A stretch of DNA of 64,000 nt from Camelus bactrianus (Eukaryota > Chordata > Mammalia > Artiodactyla > Camelidae), in NCBI RefSeq assembly GCF_048773025.1, contig NC_133566.1, positions 12,433,001-12,497,000 on the forward strand. Reading direction: 5' to 3'. Numbering within the stretch: position 1 is the stretch's first letter; the number at the start of each line of letters is the position of its first letter. This document shows positions 12,501-23,269 of this stretch, piece after piece. The notes below the pieces were generated by a model that was not told the origin of the DNA, ran no database searches, and saw only the letters and a list, made by a program, of their open reading frames with translations. A program made the translations under genes and the position numbers.

Positions 12501-15191
12501 AGATAAACCACAAATCCTTCGTGTTTTCTTTGTTCTGTAATACTGTTCTTTGGTAACACACATAGTTGGGTGTTTGAAAAGGACTGGAGAGAGCTGTGCT
12601 GTTTTTCTGTCGAAGTACCTACCGGGTAGTGTCAGATTTACTCATCTTCCCCCTTCAGGCCAGGGACCACAGTCAACCCCACATACTGCCTGTATGCTCA
12701 ATAAATGTGTCTTGATAGAATGACTGAATAAAAGAACAAATGATGCGGAAGGGTACAGCTCAGTGGTAGAGCATATACATAGCATGCACAAGGTCCTGGG
12801 TTCAATCCCCAGTACCTCCACTAAGAAAAAAAAATTAAAAATTTTTTTATATAAAAATTCATTCTAAAAAAAAGAATGAATGATAATACTAATGATTATT
12901 AATTCTATTTTGACTCAAAATATATGATAAAAAATCTAAAAAATCTACATGATACCTTAAGTGTTAAAGTTTTATGTGATTAGCATTAGCATTATTATAA
13001 TTATTATTATTATTATTTGCCCCAGGTGAATGAGGTACCATATATAAAACTACAAGCCCAGTACTTGGCACATGGTATACATAAATATGACCTTCATTTC
13101 ACATACAATATAAAAATAACCTAAATTCTTAAAGACTAGCAAATAGGAAATTGTACTTGAATCAGCGTGATTCCACTGAAAACCTACTTCAGTTTTCTTT
13201 TTTTAACGTATGTTGAATTGCATCAACAGGAAAATCAAGGACATTTAATCAGCAGTCCTATGAGCAACAGTGTCCTCACAGGAGTTCTGAGGCTGTGGAC
13301 ATAGTGAGTCTGGGGACATATACCTCTAAAGAACAATCCGAGTCCTATGCTAATATAAAACCAAGCAAGATATGTCCTTTCTGTATTGAGATGTTTACTG
13401 ACACAGAATGGAAGCCTCTTTCCCATTCGAAAATCCTTGTTTGCACCAAAGAGAGATCTCAGAAATCATTTCACAGGTGAACATACTGAGATTTAGAAAG
13501 ACAGAGCGACTAGCTGGTCAGTGGCAGATCTAATTTTCTGACTCCAGACCCACTTCACCCATTATTGTGAAAAGGAAAAGAGAAGTGGGTGGGACCAGCG
13601 TCTCTGGCATTTTTACAAAGGAAAACTCTAGACCCACATAAGATCACTTGGGATGTTCTCAGCATCCATGTGGTTGCCTGAAAGATGTTAGACCCCTAGC
13701 TCTGTACGAAGAATAGTGTCCCTTCGAAAAGCCATTTTCACTTGAGCATTTCTTAGAAAGAATGTAAAACCCTCTTAGAAATAACATGAGACTAAATAAT
13801 GTCATTTAGTCATTTGACAAACTCACGAGGGTCCTTCAGGCTAACGATTTCATTCTATCTTCACACCTGACTAGCTCTAAATGAACAGCAGTCAGGAAGG
13901 GCACCCAGTGAACTTGCCAGGGCCCCCAACATCCCCAGGGAGGGAGTTAGGTGAGGAGACAGAGCCCGCCACCCTGATGCCAAGGACTTAAGTGCCTGAT
14001 CTCATGACTCAACCCACATCTTGCAGCCATTCTGAAGGAAAATATAAATCAGTATCAACTCGTTTCACAGGTTCAACCTCAGTGAGGCAACCTATCCACT
14101 CAAATAACAAAGTTCACGACCGAGGCCCAAGGAGACGCTCTGTTTGACAGGTGAGACAGTGGTAGCAGTTTCTGGAATAGCTGGTTTCAAGGATACGAGA
14201 GGGTGAAGTTGAAGAGTAAATGGTCACAGAGTGGAAACCATCACATGGCTTTTGGGCACAAAGAACCCTGGTTAGAATTTAACCCATTAACTTGAATCCA
14301 CTTTATGTCACAAAGGAAACCAGAGGAACTCCACGAGCTGCATTTGGCGGGTGTAAATCAAGACTGTATGGACAGATCCCATCTCATATGCTCCCATATC
14401 CCATCACGGAGTGATATGAGTTGCCCGTGGTTGTCTTGTTTCTTGCTTTCGGCTAATTTGCAAGGAGCACATGCCATTTTTAAAGAATCAACAATAGAGG
14501 TCTTTGATGGAGCCTGTAGCTCCATGGCCAAGAATGAAGGAAGCACATTTTACAGAAGAATCATTATGTGGTTCCTGAAATTTCCAGTGGGCATCATTCC
14601 AAGGTCTATATGTTTGGCTCTACATTTCTTAAAGCGTAGAGCTCAAGATTTTTACATGCCAAATAATGTCACATGGTTGTCACCCTGAAATGAGAGGAAA
14701 TCAAAGCAACCCAGAGCCCAGAGGTAGGCTCTTAAATTTCAAAGCACAATTCTGAAGCATTAAGTGCCTTGAGAAAAATCAGTCTGGACTTTCCCTTGAC
14801 TCAAGGAGACAGCATTTTTGATGTAAGAGCAGTCACGGTTAAATCCACCAAGCCCACCCCCTAAAAGGCATTTACACACACATTGTCTCAGGTGGGAAAC
14901 AACTCCACAAACCAGGTGGGTGTTTGGGGCCTTACCTATTTTTGCAAGGGATGCTAGAAGTATCCAGAGGGTGACCTCATAAGGAATTTGCACGTAGTCA
15001 TAATCCAGAGAGAAAACAGAGATCGTCTCAGCTGGCTCAAAGCTGGCAGCAGCAAACCGCACATTCAGGTCATGCTGGGCGGAGGAATTTGTGGATTCGT
15101 TCAAATCAGAGGATGCTCTGGAACACTTAAGGGCCACCAGCAAGAGCAACCAATTCCAGGGCCTGAAAGGCACACGCAGCTGAAAACCCAT
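8817..15191 (-). CDS. SLC9A4: SLC9A4 (NHE4) sodium/hydrogen exchanger, 5' part: coding exons 1-2 of the gene
   Basis: The gene encodes a plasma-membrane Na+/H+ antiporter of the NHE family, best known from gastric and renal epithelium. Two exons are visible: 14936-15191 and 8817-9280. They join in frame (256 + 464 bases) to 240 codons. The first carries a hydrophobic N-terminal segment and the motif [20 protein letters not shown]. The second carries the NHE core, including [49 protein letters not shown] and FGEALLNDG. These match human NHE4 from memory almost without gaps. In the family the Asp of DPVA (residue 207 here) and the Glu/Asp of FGExLLND (231, 236) are needed for transport. The reading frame is open and ends at a good donor, so the gene looks functional; the remaining exons should lie to the left of base 1. 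Intron 1 is 5655 bases. Confidence 0.96.
9576..10310 (-). mobile_element. LINE L1, 5'-truncated, antisense to plus
   Basis: Reverse-oriented L1: starts with the 3' UTR end (TTGGTTTACAATGTGGTGTT, TCTGGTGTACAGCATAGTGA), passes GTAAATAAGTTCATTTGTGT and reaches the ORF2 C-terminus (GTCCATCCACGTTGCTGCAA, GGATACATGCCCAGGAGTGG). A (TA) run is present near 9680. Confidence 0.92.
10470..11500 (+). mobile_element. Probable L2 LINE copy, diverged
   Basis: CT-rich text with L2 ORF-like phrases (GCCAGAGGACTCTTCTGCAA, TCTGAAGGCTCCCAGCATCT) and a tail ending in AATGAATGAATGAAC near 11490, the usual L2 3' end. Identification is by pattern and the limits are approximate. Confidence 0.5.
11500..12640. other. 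SLC9A4 intron 1, unassigned
   Basis: No gene or clear repeat seen. Contains a strong polypyrimidine run (CTCCTCCTCCTCTTCTTCCT region, 12007-12060). Confidence 0.5.
12645..12725 (+). mobile_element. L2 LINE 3' end
   Basis: CAGGCCAGGGACCACAGTC, GCTCAATAAATGTGTCTTGA and GAATGACTGAATAAA match the order of the L2 terminus. Confidence 0.65.
12745..12870 (+). repeat. Camelid tRNA-derived SINE (Vic-1 type) with target-site duplication
   Basis: Body starts AGGGTACAGCTCAGTGGTAG (tRNA A box) and carries GGTCCTGGGTTCAATCCCCA (B box) followed by GTACCTCCACTAAG and an A/T-rich tail. Flanks 12731-12744 (AAAGAACAAATGAT) and 12871-12884 (AAAGAATGAATGAT) agree at 12 of 14 bases and look like the insertion duplication. 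Diagnostic of a camelid genome. Confidence 0.93.
12885..14935. other. SLC9A4 intron 1, part next to exon 1
   Basis: AT-rich near 12900-13020 with an ATT/TTA run at about 12994-13016. A MIR-like piece lies at 13465-13560. A 127-codon plus-strand frame at 14305-14688 resembles nothing known to me and has no splice or codon support. Confidence 0.5.
13465..13560 (-). repeat. MIR SINE fragment
   Basis: TTTCACAGGTGAACATACTG, GAGATTTAGAAAGACAGAG and CAGTGGCAGATCTAATTTTC TGACTCCAGA keep the order of the reverse MIR core. Confidence 0.5.
14936..15191 (-). CDS. SLC9A4: SLC9A4 coding exon 1
   Basis: Start codon CAT (minus ATG) at 15189-15191 is chosen because the product then begins MGFQLRVPF and runs into [13 protein letters not shown], matching the length and hydrophobic start of human NHE4. 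An upstream in-frame ATG at 15216-15218 would add only nine residues with no counterpart in human. The exon encodes residues 1-85 plus one base and ends at a consensus donor (minus G|GTAAGG). Sequons NES and NSS lie in the luminal/extracellular N-terminal part after the hydrophobic segment. Confidence 0.93.
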
Positions 15192-15805
15192 GCTGTGGGC
15201 TTCTCCTCCCCTGTGCACCTGCGAGTGCCTCCCTTCTGAAGTGAGGAGGGTTCCCAGGGAGCGGTGACGCCCACCTGGGTCACAGGTATTAGACGTGCAG
15301 TCTGTAGGTCCTTCCAGGAAGAGTCCAGGTGTGTCACTGAGTTCTGAGTATCGATGTTTTCAAATCATCTTTGAAGCATTTGTGTTCAGACAACTCAGCC
15401 TCGGGCTCAAAAGCACCCAGTCGTTCAATAGACTCGAGAAAGCTACCTGTGCGACGTTCATCCGATCACAATTTGAAGAGCAATTTATGAAGGAAAAACA
15501 CCTCTTCACTCAAAGCTGTTTCCTCACTTCACTGCGCACTGGTTTCCTCTTGTGGGCGAAAATTGAAAAGGGTACCACGGTGCTCATTCCAGGTAATACC
15601 AGAGAAGGGAATGGAATCCTTCCCTTTCTACCAGACCCCAGGAAGGGAGCCACCAGTCCTGCACTTGCTCCTTCTCTCCTCTCCCTGCTCGCTCACCTGT
15701 TTTGAATAGCCAAGGCTGCAGGTAGCTCTTGAACTACACTTAATTATTTGCTCAGATGTGACTTTGGTAATGAAATGCTTTCCCTGCGTTCCATGGAGGC
15801 CACGC
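15192..15805 (-). promoter_or_regulatory. SLC9A4 5' UTR / presumed promoter region
   Basis: Sequence directly upstream of the SLC9A4 start codon on the minus strand. No TATA box or CpG island is evident; the transcription start cannot be placed from sequence alone. Confidence 0.35.
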
Positions 15806-15821
15806 TGCTGACACCTAGTGG
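15806..15821 (-). promoter_or_regulatory. CTCF-like binding motif upstream of SLC9A4
   Basis: Minus strand reads CCACTAGGTGTCAGCA. Against the core consensus CCASYAGRKGGCRSYR it mismatches only at one G of GGC. It lies 615 bases upstream of the SLC9A4 ATG, inside the IL18RAP-SLC9A4 intergenic gap. Confidence 0.6.
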
Positions 15822-16224
15822 GCGGCCGCAGTACAACACCTTGGCGGACCTTGGTTAAGGTGACCAAGGTAATTCTCATCGACACCAAGGCACTTTTAAG
15901 AGTCAAGAACAGCTATTGATAATTACGCCAGATGTAAGTGTAGACCAGGACTGTCATGGAAAACTCCACCATATGGTCTTTATAAATGAGGGAGGAGGAG
16001 GAGGAAAACTGGCCTCCATGAGCAATAATTCAAAGTATGAAGTTCCAGCTCTCCATGAACTTTACGTGGTATTAAAAAAAAAAAAAAATCAGAGAAACCA
16101 GTTCCATGACTGGTTTTGAAACTGGTTTTGAAAAATTCAGTGGCACATCCAATCTTTTCATTTTAAAGAATTGTGTTATAATGGCCTGTTTGTTGTAAAG
16201 GCAGCTCCCTCAGATTAAAGTAAC
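15822..16224. other. Intergenic, nothing recognised
   Basis: Contains a GGAGGAGGAGGAGG run near 15990 and an A run at about 16074-16088. No gene. Confidence 0.5.
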
Positions 16225-16445
16225 CCCATTCTCTCTCCCATCACTGCCCTTAAATACATTCTGGTCCTTTAGGATGCATGGCAGAAGCATCTCGCCTCCT
16301 CCCACTTTGGAAGAGGGTTTGTCTTGAACGTCTCCCACCAGACGGTGAGCTCATCAAAGCAGGGCTGTTGGGCTGACCTTGGAGTTTGCAGTGCCCAGTG
16401 CAGTGCCTGGCACAAAGGGGCTACACTTGATTGATAGACGTTGCA
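16225..16445 (+). mobile_element. L2 LINE 3' region
   Basis: CCAGACGGTGAGCTCATCAA, GCAGGGCTGTTGGG and CAGTGCCTGGCACAAAGGGG follow the L2 3' UTR layout. Confidence 0.65.
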
Positions 16446-16629
16446 ATATCCACATTGAAATGAGAAGTTTTTCACACCAACCTCGTGTGTTCCACCACCT
16501 GGAAAAATTAAACTCTTCCTTTAAAACTTCACAGCAAACTCATTTCCATCAAAGAATCAAAATTAAGGGAGGCAACATGAAGAAGCGTTGCTAGAAAAGC
16601 TGTATTTCTAGGAAGCTTCTGAATGAAGC

Positions 16630-16870
16630 AATACTGTGGTGGTTGAGGACACAGGTGCTAGAGCCAGGTGACCCAGGTTCAAACCCCAGCTCTCCCATTT
16701 ACTCGCTGTGTGACCTTGGGAAAGTTACCTAACCTTTCTGTGCCTAGGTTTCCTCATGGATAATGTAAGAAAAAAAACAAAAACAAGTGTTCTGTGGACC
16801 AAATGAGTTGATATTCATAAAGTGCTCAGAACAGTGCCTGGCACAAAAGAAGCACTAAGTCAGAATGTAA
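16630..16870 (+). repeat. MIR SINE, nearly full length
   Basis: Contains GGTGGTTGAGGACACAGGTG, CCCAGGTTCAAACCCCAGCT, TCGCTGTGTGACCTTGGGAA, the GTTTCCTCATGGATAATGTA region and AGAACAGTGCCTGGCAC in the correct MIR order. An A-rich insertion lies in the middle. Confidence 0.93.
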
Positions 16871-18370
16871 GAAAAGGGGGAGAAGGTGGGATGAAGATGA
16901 GGAGGGCCTTCCTTCATTGAACAAACATGAAAAATTGTTGTCATATGTCCTGGGGATAAGAAGTAGGAAAAAGTGTTGACTCAGGAAGTGAAGGTGATGT
17001 TTCAAGAACACGTTTACATTGTGCAGGTTTTCCTGACTAGAACCAAGGGGATGTAGACATTTGTGGGTGCGGGGTGTCAGGGCAATTGATAAGGAGCCTT
17101 TTAATTTCTATCCTTATAGCTTAATTGAAACAAATTCTTCCTGATGTGTCTACATTGTAATAAGATCCAAATGATAATCACCAGTTAACAGTAATTCCTT
17201 GGGCAGGACTGATTCCCGAGGCATCAGAGCACCATAGGCAGCTGAACACTTACCTGCCTAGACTTGTACATAGAAAAAGAGAGTGTGAATGTGAAGGAAG
17301 GAAAACCCAGCTCTGACTTGCAAAGCAGAGCATTAAAGGATTTCTTCTGGAATTTTCGGTCAGCAGCAGACTACCAAATTATTGAAAGGTTTTGGTCTAA
17401 TTATCCAGGTAATTGTATTGGCAGCAGAAACCTGACCTGCTCTGACCCTCTTTGGGGCCAGGTCCCAAGAATCCTTGTGGTCCTTGTCATCTGCCCTTCT
17501 AAACCCGTCTACTCATAGAGTCCAGGGTGGGGAAGGAATGACCTGTCATCCTCTCCCCAGTGGATCCCTTATAATTTAAGTGACCAAATCCGGTCCACCC
17601 TCATGAGACTAATTAAGGGGTGACGCACTTAGCAGGGGATTCTCCCATCACCCAGGACTCCAGCTGTGCACAGCTGGAAGCAGAGTTTTAGGGGGTTGGT
17701 TGTCTTCCTTTTTACCCTCAGTTTCCCAAAGCAACTTTTGTCTTTGAGAAGTTCCAAAAGAACAAAACATACTATTCTTTGCCTGCTCACGATGAACTGG
17801 AGAATCGTCTCCCCGAGAACAGTTTGAAACAAAATGATCAGCATGTCTTTTCTTCCTTCCCATAGTGTGTGGTAGTAACTGACTTCCCTGGAAAGGATCC
17901 ACATGACACTTCTGGAACTCAAGTATCTGTTGCTTGCCCCTGAGCTCTTGTTACGTTGCTGGGGCTCAAATTGAATTCTTTTTTTAGGAAGAAAAGAGAA
18001 GAAGAAAGCAGTGATAGGGAATTGGTCAGTGCTGTCCAGAAACATGACTTGCTTTCCAAGCCCACAGCTAGCAATTAGGTTGGATGGCCTTGGACGAAGT
18101 TCTGGTCCATCATACCCCTAAATTGAAAGCCTGCAACCCAAGCTGGAGTGAAGTCAAGAGCTTTGACCCTGCTTTCAGGACAGGAAAGCTGAGCTCTGTC
18201 TCTGCTCCCCAAAGTCAAACTTCTGTTACTCAGAGAGAAACAGAGGGTGCCATGGAAGGGTGTCCTCAACTCTGGGATATTCCCGATGAGGAGGAGGAGA
18301 AGGGAGGCACCATGGTGGTGCAGTTGGATGGGGTGGAAACAGGGATTCTATAGAGGGAGAAACTTGAAGT
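16871..18370. other. Intergenic, nothing recognised
   Basis: Open frames at 17629-18045 (minus) and elsewhere show no family resemblance, no start context and no splice support. No named repeat recognised. Confidence 0.45.
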
Positions 18371-18550
18371 TGTGTGGTCCTGGGCATGTCCTGCACACTT
18401 CCAAGCCTCAGCTGCCTTATCTGTGATGAAAATGACAATGACAATGACTATGAGGAGGACCATCTTAAGGATGGTTTGAAGATTAAGTGACATAACATAT
18501 GACAGAGAGGAAAATGCTTGGTACACGGTAGGTCCTAGATGAATTTTAGA
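18370..18550 (+). repeat. MIR SINE fragment
   Basis: CAAGCCTCAGCTGCCTTATC TGTGATGAAAATGACAATG, then GAAGATTAAGTGACATAACA and AAAATGCTTGGTACACGGTA follow the MIR 3' half. Confidence 0.75.
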
Positions 18551-19154
18551 TTGACTTTACTTCAAAAAGATTATAAACTCTATATGGGCATCAGTCTTCT
18601 ATCCCTTTATAGTTGCCATAATTCCTAAGCAATGTCCTTTCTGCAACATCCTCTAAATGAATGAATTAACTGGCCAAAGTAAGACAGCAGGGGATTCGAA
18701 ATGAAATGCGTCATCTTCCTCTACCTCCACATCATCACCAGTCACAACTGTTCAGAAAACGAGTCACAAGGCTGGCTGATCCCAGACTAACGTGGTGAAC
18801 TAGCAACTGTGCCTTCCTCATGCTTTCTTCTCTGTTTCAGGAGCTGTCACCTCCCTTTCCCCCTCCACAGCCACCATCCCTTGTGCTAAAAAATACCTAG
18901 TGTGTCCTTCTCTTCCTTCTGAAATCTCTCCTCCTCTTTTACTTTCTTTCCTTAACAAAAGTATTTTTCCTTTAGGGTGACTTTGACATTGGGTTTGGAG
19001 GAACACTGACTCTCACTACGGTGGGTGGTTAACGTGAGCTGCCACTGGGGAGAGGCTTCCTCTGATGGCCCAGAAGAATTGGTTAAATGGAAGTGGCAGA
19101 TACAGGCTAATGAGATGTGGGGTGATCTCACAGGCCAGCGGAGATTTCCAGCCT
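18551..19154. other. Intergenic, nothing recognised
   Basis: No gene or clear repeat seen. Confidence 0.45.
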
Positions 19155-19525
19155 TCTCCCCTAACTGGGCTTCAACATGTACGTACCTAACATCCAGGCT
19201 TCCAAATACAGAAAGCAAAAACTGACAGAACTAAACGAAGAAATAGACAAATCCACAACATAGTCTCAAATCGACAATTCTCTTCAAATTGATTTAGACG
19301 CTTAACACAATTTCAATCAATATCCAAGAAGAGTTTTTAGTTGCTAGGAGAACACTGATTCTAAAATTTTAATGGAAAGGTAAATGTCCTGGAATAATCA
19401 AAGCCATTTGGAAAAGAAAATAAAGTTGGAGAAATTACACTGTTCAATTCTATAAATCAATATAAATTACAACCACCAATACAACGTGATATTGGTAAAG
19501 TAACAGATCAGTGGAGCAAAATCAG
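19155..19525 (+). mobile_element. LINE L1 ORF2 fragment, rearranged
   Basis: ACCTAACATCCAGGCTTCCA, AACGAAGAAATAGACAAATC and then, after a jump, AACACAATTTCAATCAATAT and GATCAGTGGAGCAAAATCAG are L1 ORF2 pieces in the same order with intervening sequence lost. Confidence 0.75.
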
Positions 19526-19529
19526 ATAC

Positions 19530-20050
19530 CTTTTACTTTCAATCTACTTATATCATTATATCTGAAATGTGTTTATTGTAGAGAGAATATAGTTGTCACT
19601 TAAAAATGTGTTCTAATAATCTTGGTCTTTTAATTACTATGTTTATACATTTTACATTTAATATAATTATTGATATGTTTGAATTTATGTATATCATTTT
19701 ATTATTTAATTTCTGTTTATTTCCCCAGTTTTTTGTTTCTCTGTTTTCCTTTTCCTTCCTTCTTTTGGGTTATTTAAGCACTTTTATTAGTCCATTTTGA
19801 TTTATCTGTTATGTTTAAACAATATTTGTTTTTCATTTGTTTGTTTCAGTGGTTGCCCAAGGGATTAAAATATAGCATACATGAGCTTTCACTCTCTTCT
19901 TAGAAGCAATGTTTCACCACTTCAAGTGGTGTGTAGCTACCTCACCACCATGTGAGGTCCCCTACCCTCTCCCTTTCGTGTTGTAGTTGACTTATGTCTA
20001 CAAACGTAAAAAGTTCCATCAGAAAATGCTATAATTTTTTTCTTTCAATG
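19530..20050 (-). mobile_element. LINE L1 ORF2 fragment, opposite orientation
   Basis: TTACTTTCAATCTACTTATA, AGAATATAGTTGTCACTTAA, TTTTAATTACTATGTTTATA and ATTATTGATATGTTTGAATT are the reverse complement of L1 ORF2 text. It meets the plus-strand L1 piece head on. Confidence 0.65.
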
Positions 20051-22444
20051 GATTGTATCCTGAACATTTTAAATATTGTATCATGCAACTCTGGATCTTG
20101 TGGAAACCCTATGTAGAATGCTATTTTGATTGAGTAGGCAACTGACCCAGTTGGATCCAAGTCTAAAATTCTAACCAGCCTTGTGGTTTCAACATCAATT
20201 CCGTTTCACTGTCCTTCAGTTCTATTTAGACTTGTCCCTGGGACTCAGGAAGCAGTCTATCTTATAGTTGAATTCTCAGAGTTTACGGTATTCTGTTTAA
20301 AGTCAACTTCACCCATATGCAGCTTGGGGATGAGCCCAGGAGTTTTGCAAGCAATTTTATGGGTTTGCTTCCCTGATCCGCTCTCTGTCTGCATCTCCAA
20401 GGTACTTCCCAGCTCTGCAGGCCTCTTACCCTCCTCTTCGCAGTCCTCTGGCAAGAATGTTGGCACTTGACATACTGCACTCTGCAGTGCACTCCCTTCC
20501 ACTGCTCCCATCTCCCAGCCAAATGGTAAGAGGAAAGAGAGACCAAAAGAAAAAAAAAATCAATAGAGATTTGTCACGCTCCCTTGAGGCCACAGCCCCT
20601 TGTATCAAAATGGACAATTCCTCTTTGGCAGAGATGCAGGCCCTTGAAGGCCCCTCTTGCCTCTGCTTTTGTTGGCCCCGCTGCCACCGTCTCAGGATTG
20701 CACGGGGATAAAATGTAAAGGAACAAAAAAAGGAAAAAATACGGGAATGTTAGGAAACTCCCTTCCCAGCCTTCCAGGCAGCACTAGAGGGCTTTTTGTG
20801 GAATGCTTTCTGTCATCACTAATGCCCCTCTTCTGGGTTTCAGAGCGTGCTGAGTCTAAGCCAAGAGATATTAGAGGAAAATAAAATCATGGAACTTTGA
20901 ATTCTTGTCTTCTCCAATCTTCCTGCTTTGATGTACTTTTCAGATTCTTCAGCTGCTGGTTTTTCTATGCATTTTATTCAAATTTTATAGCTACAATGAA
21001 TGGAAAAGGGAGGCGGTTGTATGTTTATTCCATCTTACCTGGAAGTAGTTTATTTAGTAAATATGGGTACCAAAACCCAGAAGAGACCAGGACAGCTGTG
21101 AGATCTGCCTGAGATGCCATCCAGAGTCAGCAAGGGCTATTCTGTGATGTGTGTTAGAGGTAAGACGATCATCGTCCAAAGTAAGACAAAATTTCAGAAG
21201 GCAAAATTATACTTGGACTTTGAAAATTATACCTGGGCAACAGGTATGAAACAGGAACTGGAATGTATGGATGCCTTATTTAGAAAGTGCGGTGGGAAGA
21301 AATATTCTTTCTCGTTGTATTGCACAGAGATCAGTTGTTTAATTACCATCAGTCTCCTGTCTGTAGAACATCTGTTTCCATTGTCCACTCTTCTGATCAA
21401 TTTACATGTAAGAAACACTAATAAACCTTTACCCTGGCTGCTTGCCATCACCTTCAGGGTCCCCCCTCACCTGGAAGGGCGTGCTCTGTAAATGTGAGAC
21501 TTCTGAGATAGTCCCTTGTGTGTGTGTGTATGCACAAATCTCAGGGTCAGTCTGAGATTTGTCTAAGCTAGGAACAAGCCTCTGGACCTCTGGATAGATC
21601 ACTTACAGCAATACTTATTTTAGAATAAAATAAACCTGGATAAACTGGCCAAGAGAGGTTTCTGAGTCTTAGATCTTTGAGAGCGGTTGGCAGGAAAACC
21701 AGGGATTCTGGTCTTCACCAAAACACAATGACACAATGACAGTGTGGATTTCTCCCTTCTGAGGCCCTGCAATGAGCCTCCCCACAAGAAACTTCCTCCA
21801 GGAATAATTTATACCCTTTAACTCATCTTTAACTTTATCACTGAAATTCCCAACAAGGATGGTGCTCGGTGCCAAAGCCACAGTGGTTCTTATGATGTGG
21901 GTGCCTCTGTGAAAACAGAGCCCTGAAGCCTTCACACGGGCACCCAGCAGAGGCCAGATGACAGGGCCTTAAGCCGCTCCAAGCCCGCATCACATTCATA
22001 CCAGTGGATGCGACACATTATGGGCAAATGAGTCCAGAAACTGCTTTTCTATGTTGCTCAGGTTGGGTCATCCCATTCTCTTGGGGAAGAGAGAACACAA
22101 AGGTTATACATTCACATATGACCAGAACAGTATGTTAACTGCAGCTTGAACTCCGATGGGGCAGGCACACTCAGGAGAATAAACGGAGCGTGGTCCATCC
22201 GGAACCACTGCTCGGTACTCCTGCCTCCTGCCCATCACTTTGGAGGAGCTCAATGAGACCAGTGGGCCAGGAGGCACACACAGGGGGCTCCAGCCTGCAC
22301 AAGCAAGCGGCTCAGTCTTCAGCTCCGCTCAAACCCCAGTCTTGCTGTCTTTTCACCAGTGTACACATTTATTTCCCAGACTCTTACCAGTCCTCAAGGG
22401 ATTCTTCTTCACAGAGAAGCTCCTGGCAAAGCTTAAACCATTAG
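20051..22444. other. Intergenic between SLC9A4 and the IL18RAP 3' end, nothing recognised
   Basis: Several frames of 60-125 codons occur on both strands, none with recognisable protein text. A short GT run lies near 21520. Confidence 0.45.
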
Positions 22445-22862
22445 TTTCTAATAAAGTAATATTTATTTGATTGCAAAGATACATAAAGTTATGTGTACAA
22501 TACTTAGCAGACATGACAGTCCAGAGCCACAAAGCCAAGGGGCTGTATCTGCTGATTCCACATAGATGACCAGGGAAATCTTAGGAGCCTCACGGGCTGA
22601 GTGTGTATAAGAATCTGGAGAATTCGCTCTCCCTCTGTCCAGTCCAAGGAATCAGAGGCTGCCACCATAGCTCCAGTGTCTTTCCAGGGCTGCCAAGCCC
22701 CCTCAGGGCTGGAAGAACTCTTCTCACTTACTATCAGCCTGGTCCGTGCCGTGTGTTCTGTTCATCGATGTCTCTGCTCACCTGGGATCTGGGGGAGGGG
22801 CCCAGGGCTCTCCTCGCCTGGGATGGTGGGGGAGGGGGGTCCGGGGCTCATCCCCCCATCCT
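22445..22862 (-). other. IL18RAP: Probable IL18RAP 3' UTR
   Basis: Non-coding sequence immediately after the IL18RAP stop. A minus-strand AATAAA lies at 22462-22467, about 395 bases downstream, and would place cleavage near 22445. The end is inferred from this hexamer only; a longer UTR is possible. Confidence 0.4.
22462..22467 (-). terminator. Candidate polyadenylation signal AATAAA for IL18RAP
   Basis: Canonical AATAAA on the minus strand (TTTATT on plus), the first such hexamer seen after the stop codon. AATAAA is frequent by chance in AT-rich DNA, so this is a suggestion. Confidence 0.4.
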
Positions 22863-23269
22863 CTAGGCTGGGAGCTCCTCCCAGTGGCTTTTGTTTTCCT
22901 GAGTCTTTTCCAGAGAAAAAATTCTTGGAATAATTCTGAGCTGGTCCCATGTGAATCCTTTAGAGCTTTTCACGGGCATATGATAGCGCATTTGGGTCCA
23001 GAACCTGGAATTGGGAGGGACCGATTTTAAGCCCCTCCATGTGACTGTGGGCAAAACCCTGAGAGCTTTTTTCACTAGATGAGGTAGACACTCTGGCTCT
23101 TGGAAGGGAGAGAACTTAATTAAAATCAGTTTCAGTGTTTGGTCGTCCAAGGCGAGATTCACCGCTGCTTGTAGTTCAAAGATCCTGGGTCCGTTGACAT
23201 AGTTGGGGCTCAAGATAAATACTCCTCTCCTACTTTTCTTGATCATGCTCACAATGTCTTCTGCATACG
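22863..23269 (-). CDS. IL18RAP: IL18RAP coding exon 10 (TIR domain, second half, and C-terminal tail)
   Basis: Acceptor is GTCCCCAG|CGTATG. It encodes AYAEDIVSMIKKSRRGVFIL, the conserved NYVNGPRIFELQAAVNLALD helix, and box 3 in NSRFWTQMRYHMP, then a tail PRIFSLEKTQENKSHWEELP A ending in TAG at 22863-22865. The core is nearly identical to human; the last about 20 residues are not alignable by eye with the human tail and the protein ends about four residues shorter. Confidence 0.96.

Noticed and set aside
12745-12870. Possible tRNA gene (A and B boxes present)
   Set aside because: The boxes belong to a tRNA-derived SINE with an A-rich tail and target-site duplications; no cloverleaf with a mature 3' end is evident.
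14305-14688. 127-codon plus-strand frame in SLC9A4 intron 1
   Set aside because: No recognisable domain, and it lies antisense in an intron without splice or promoter context.
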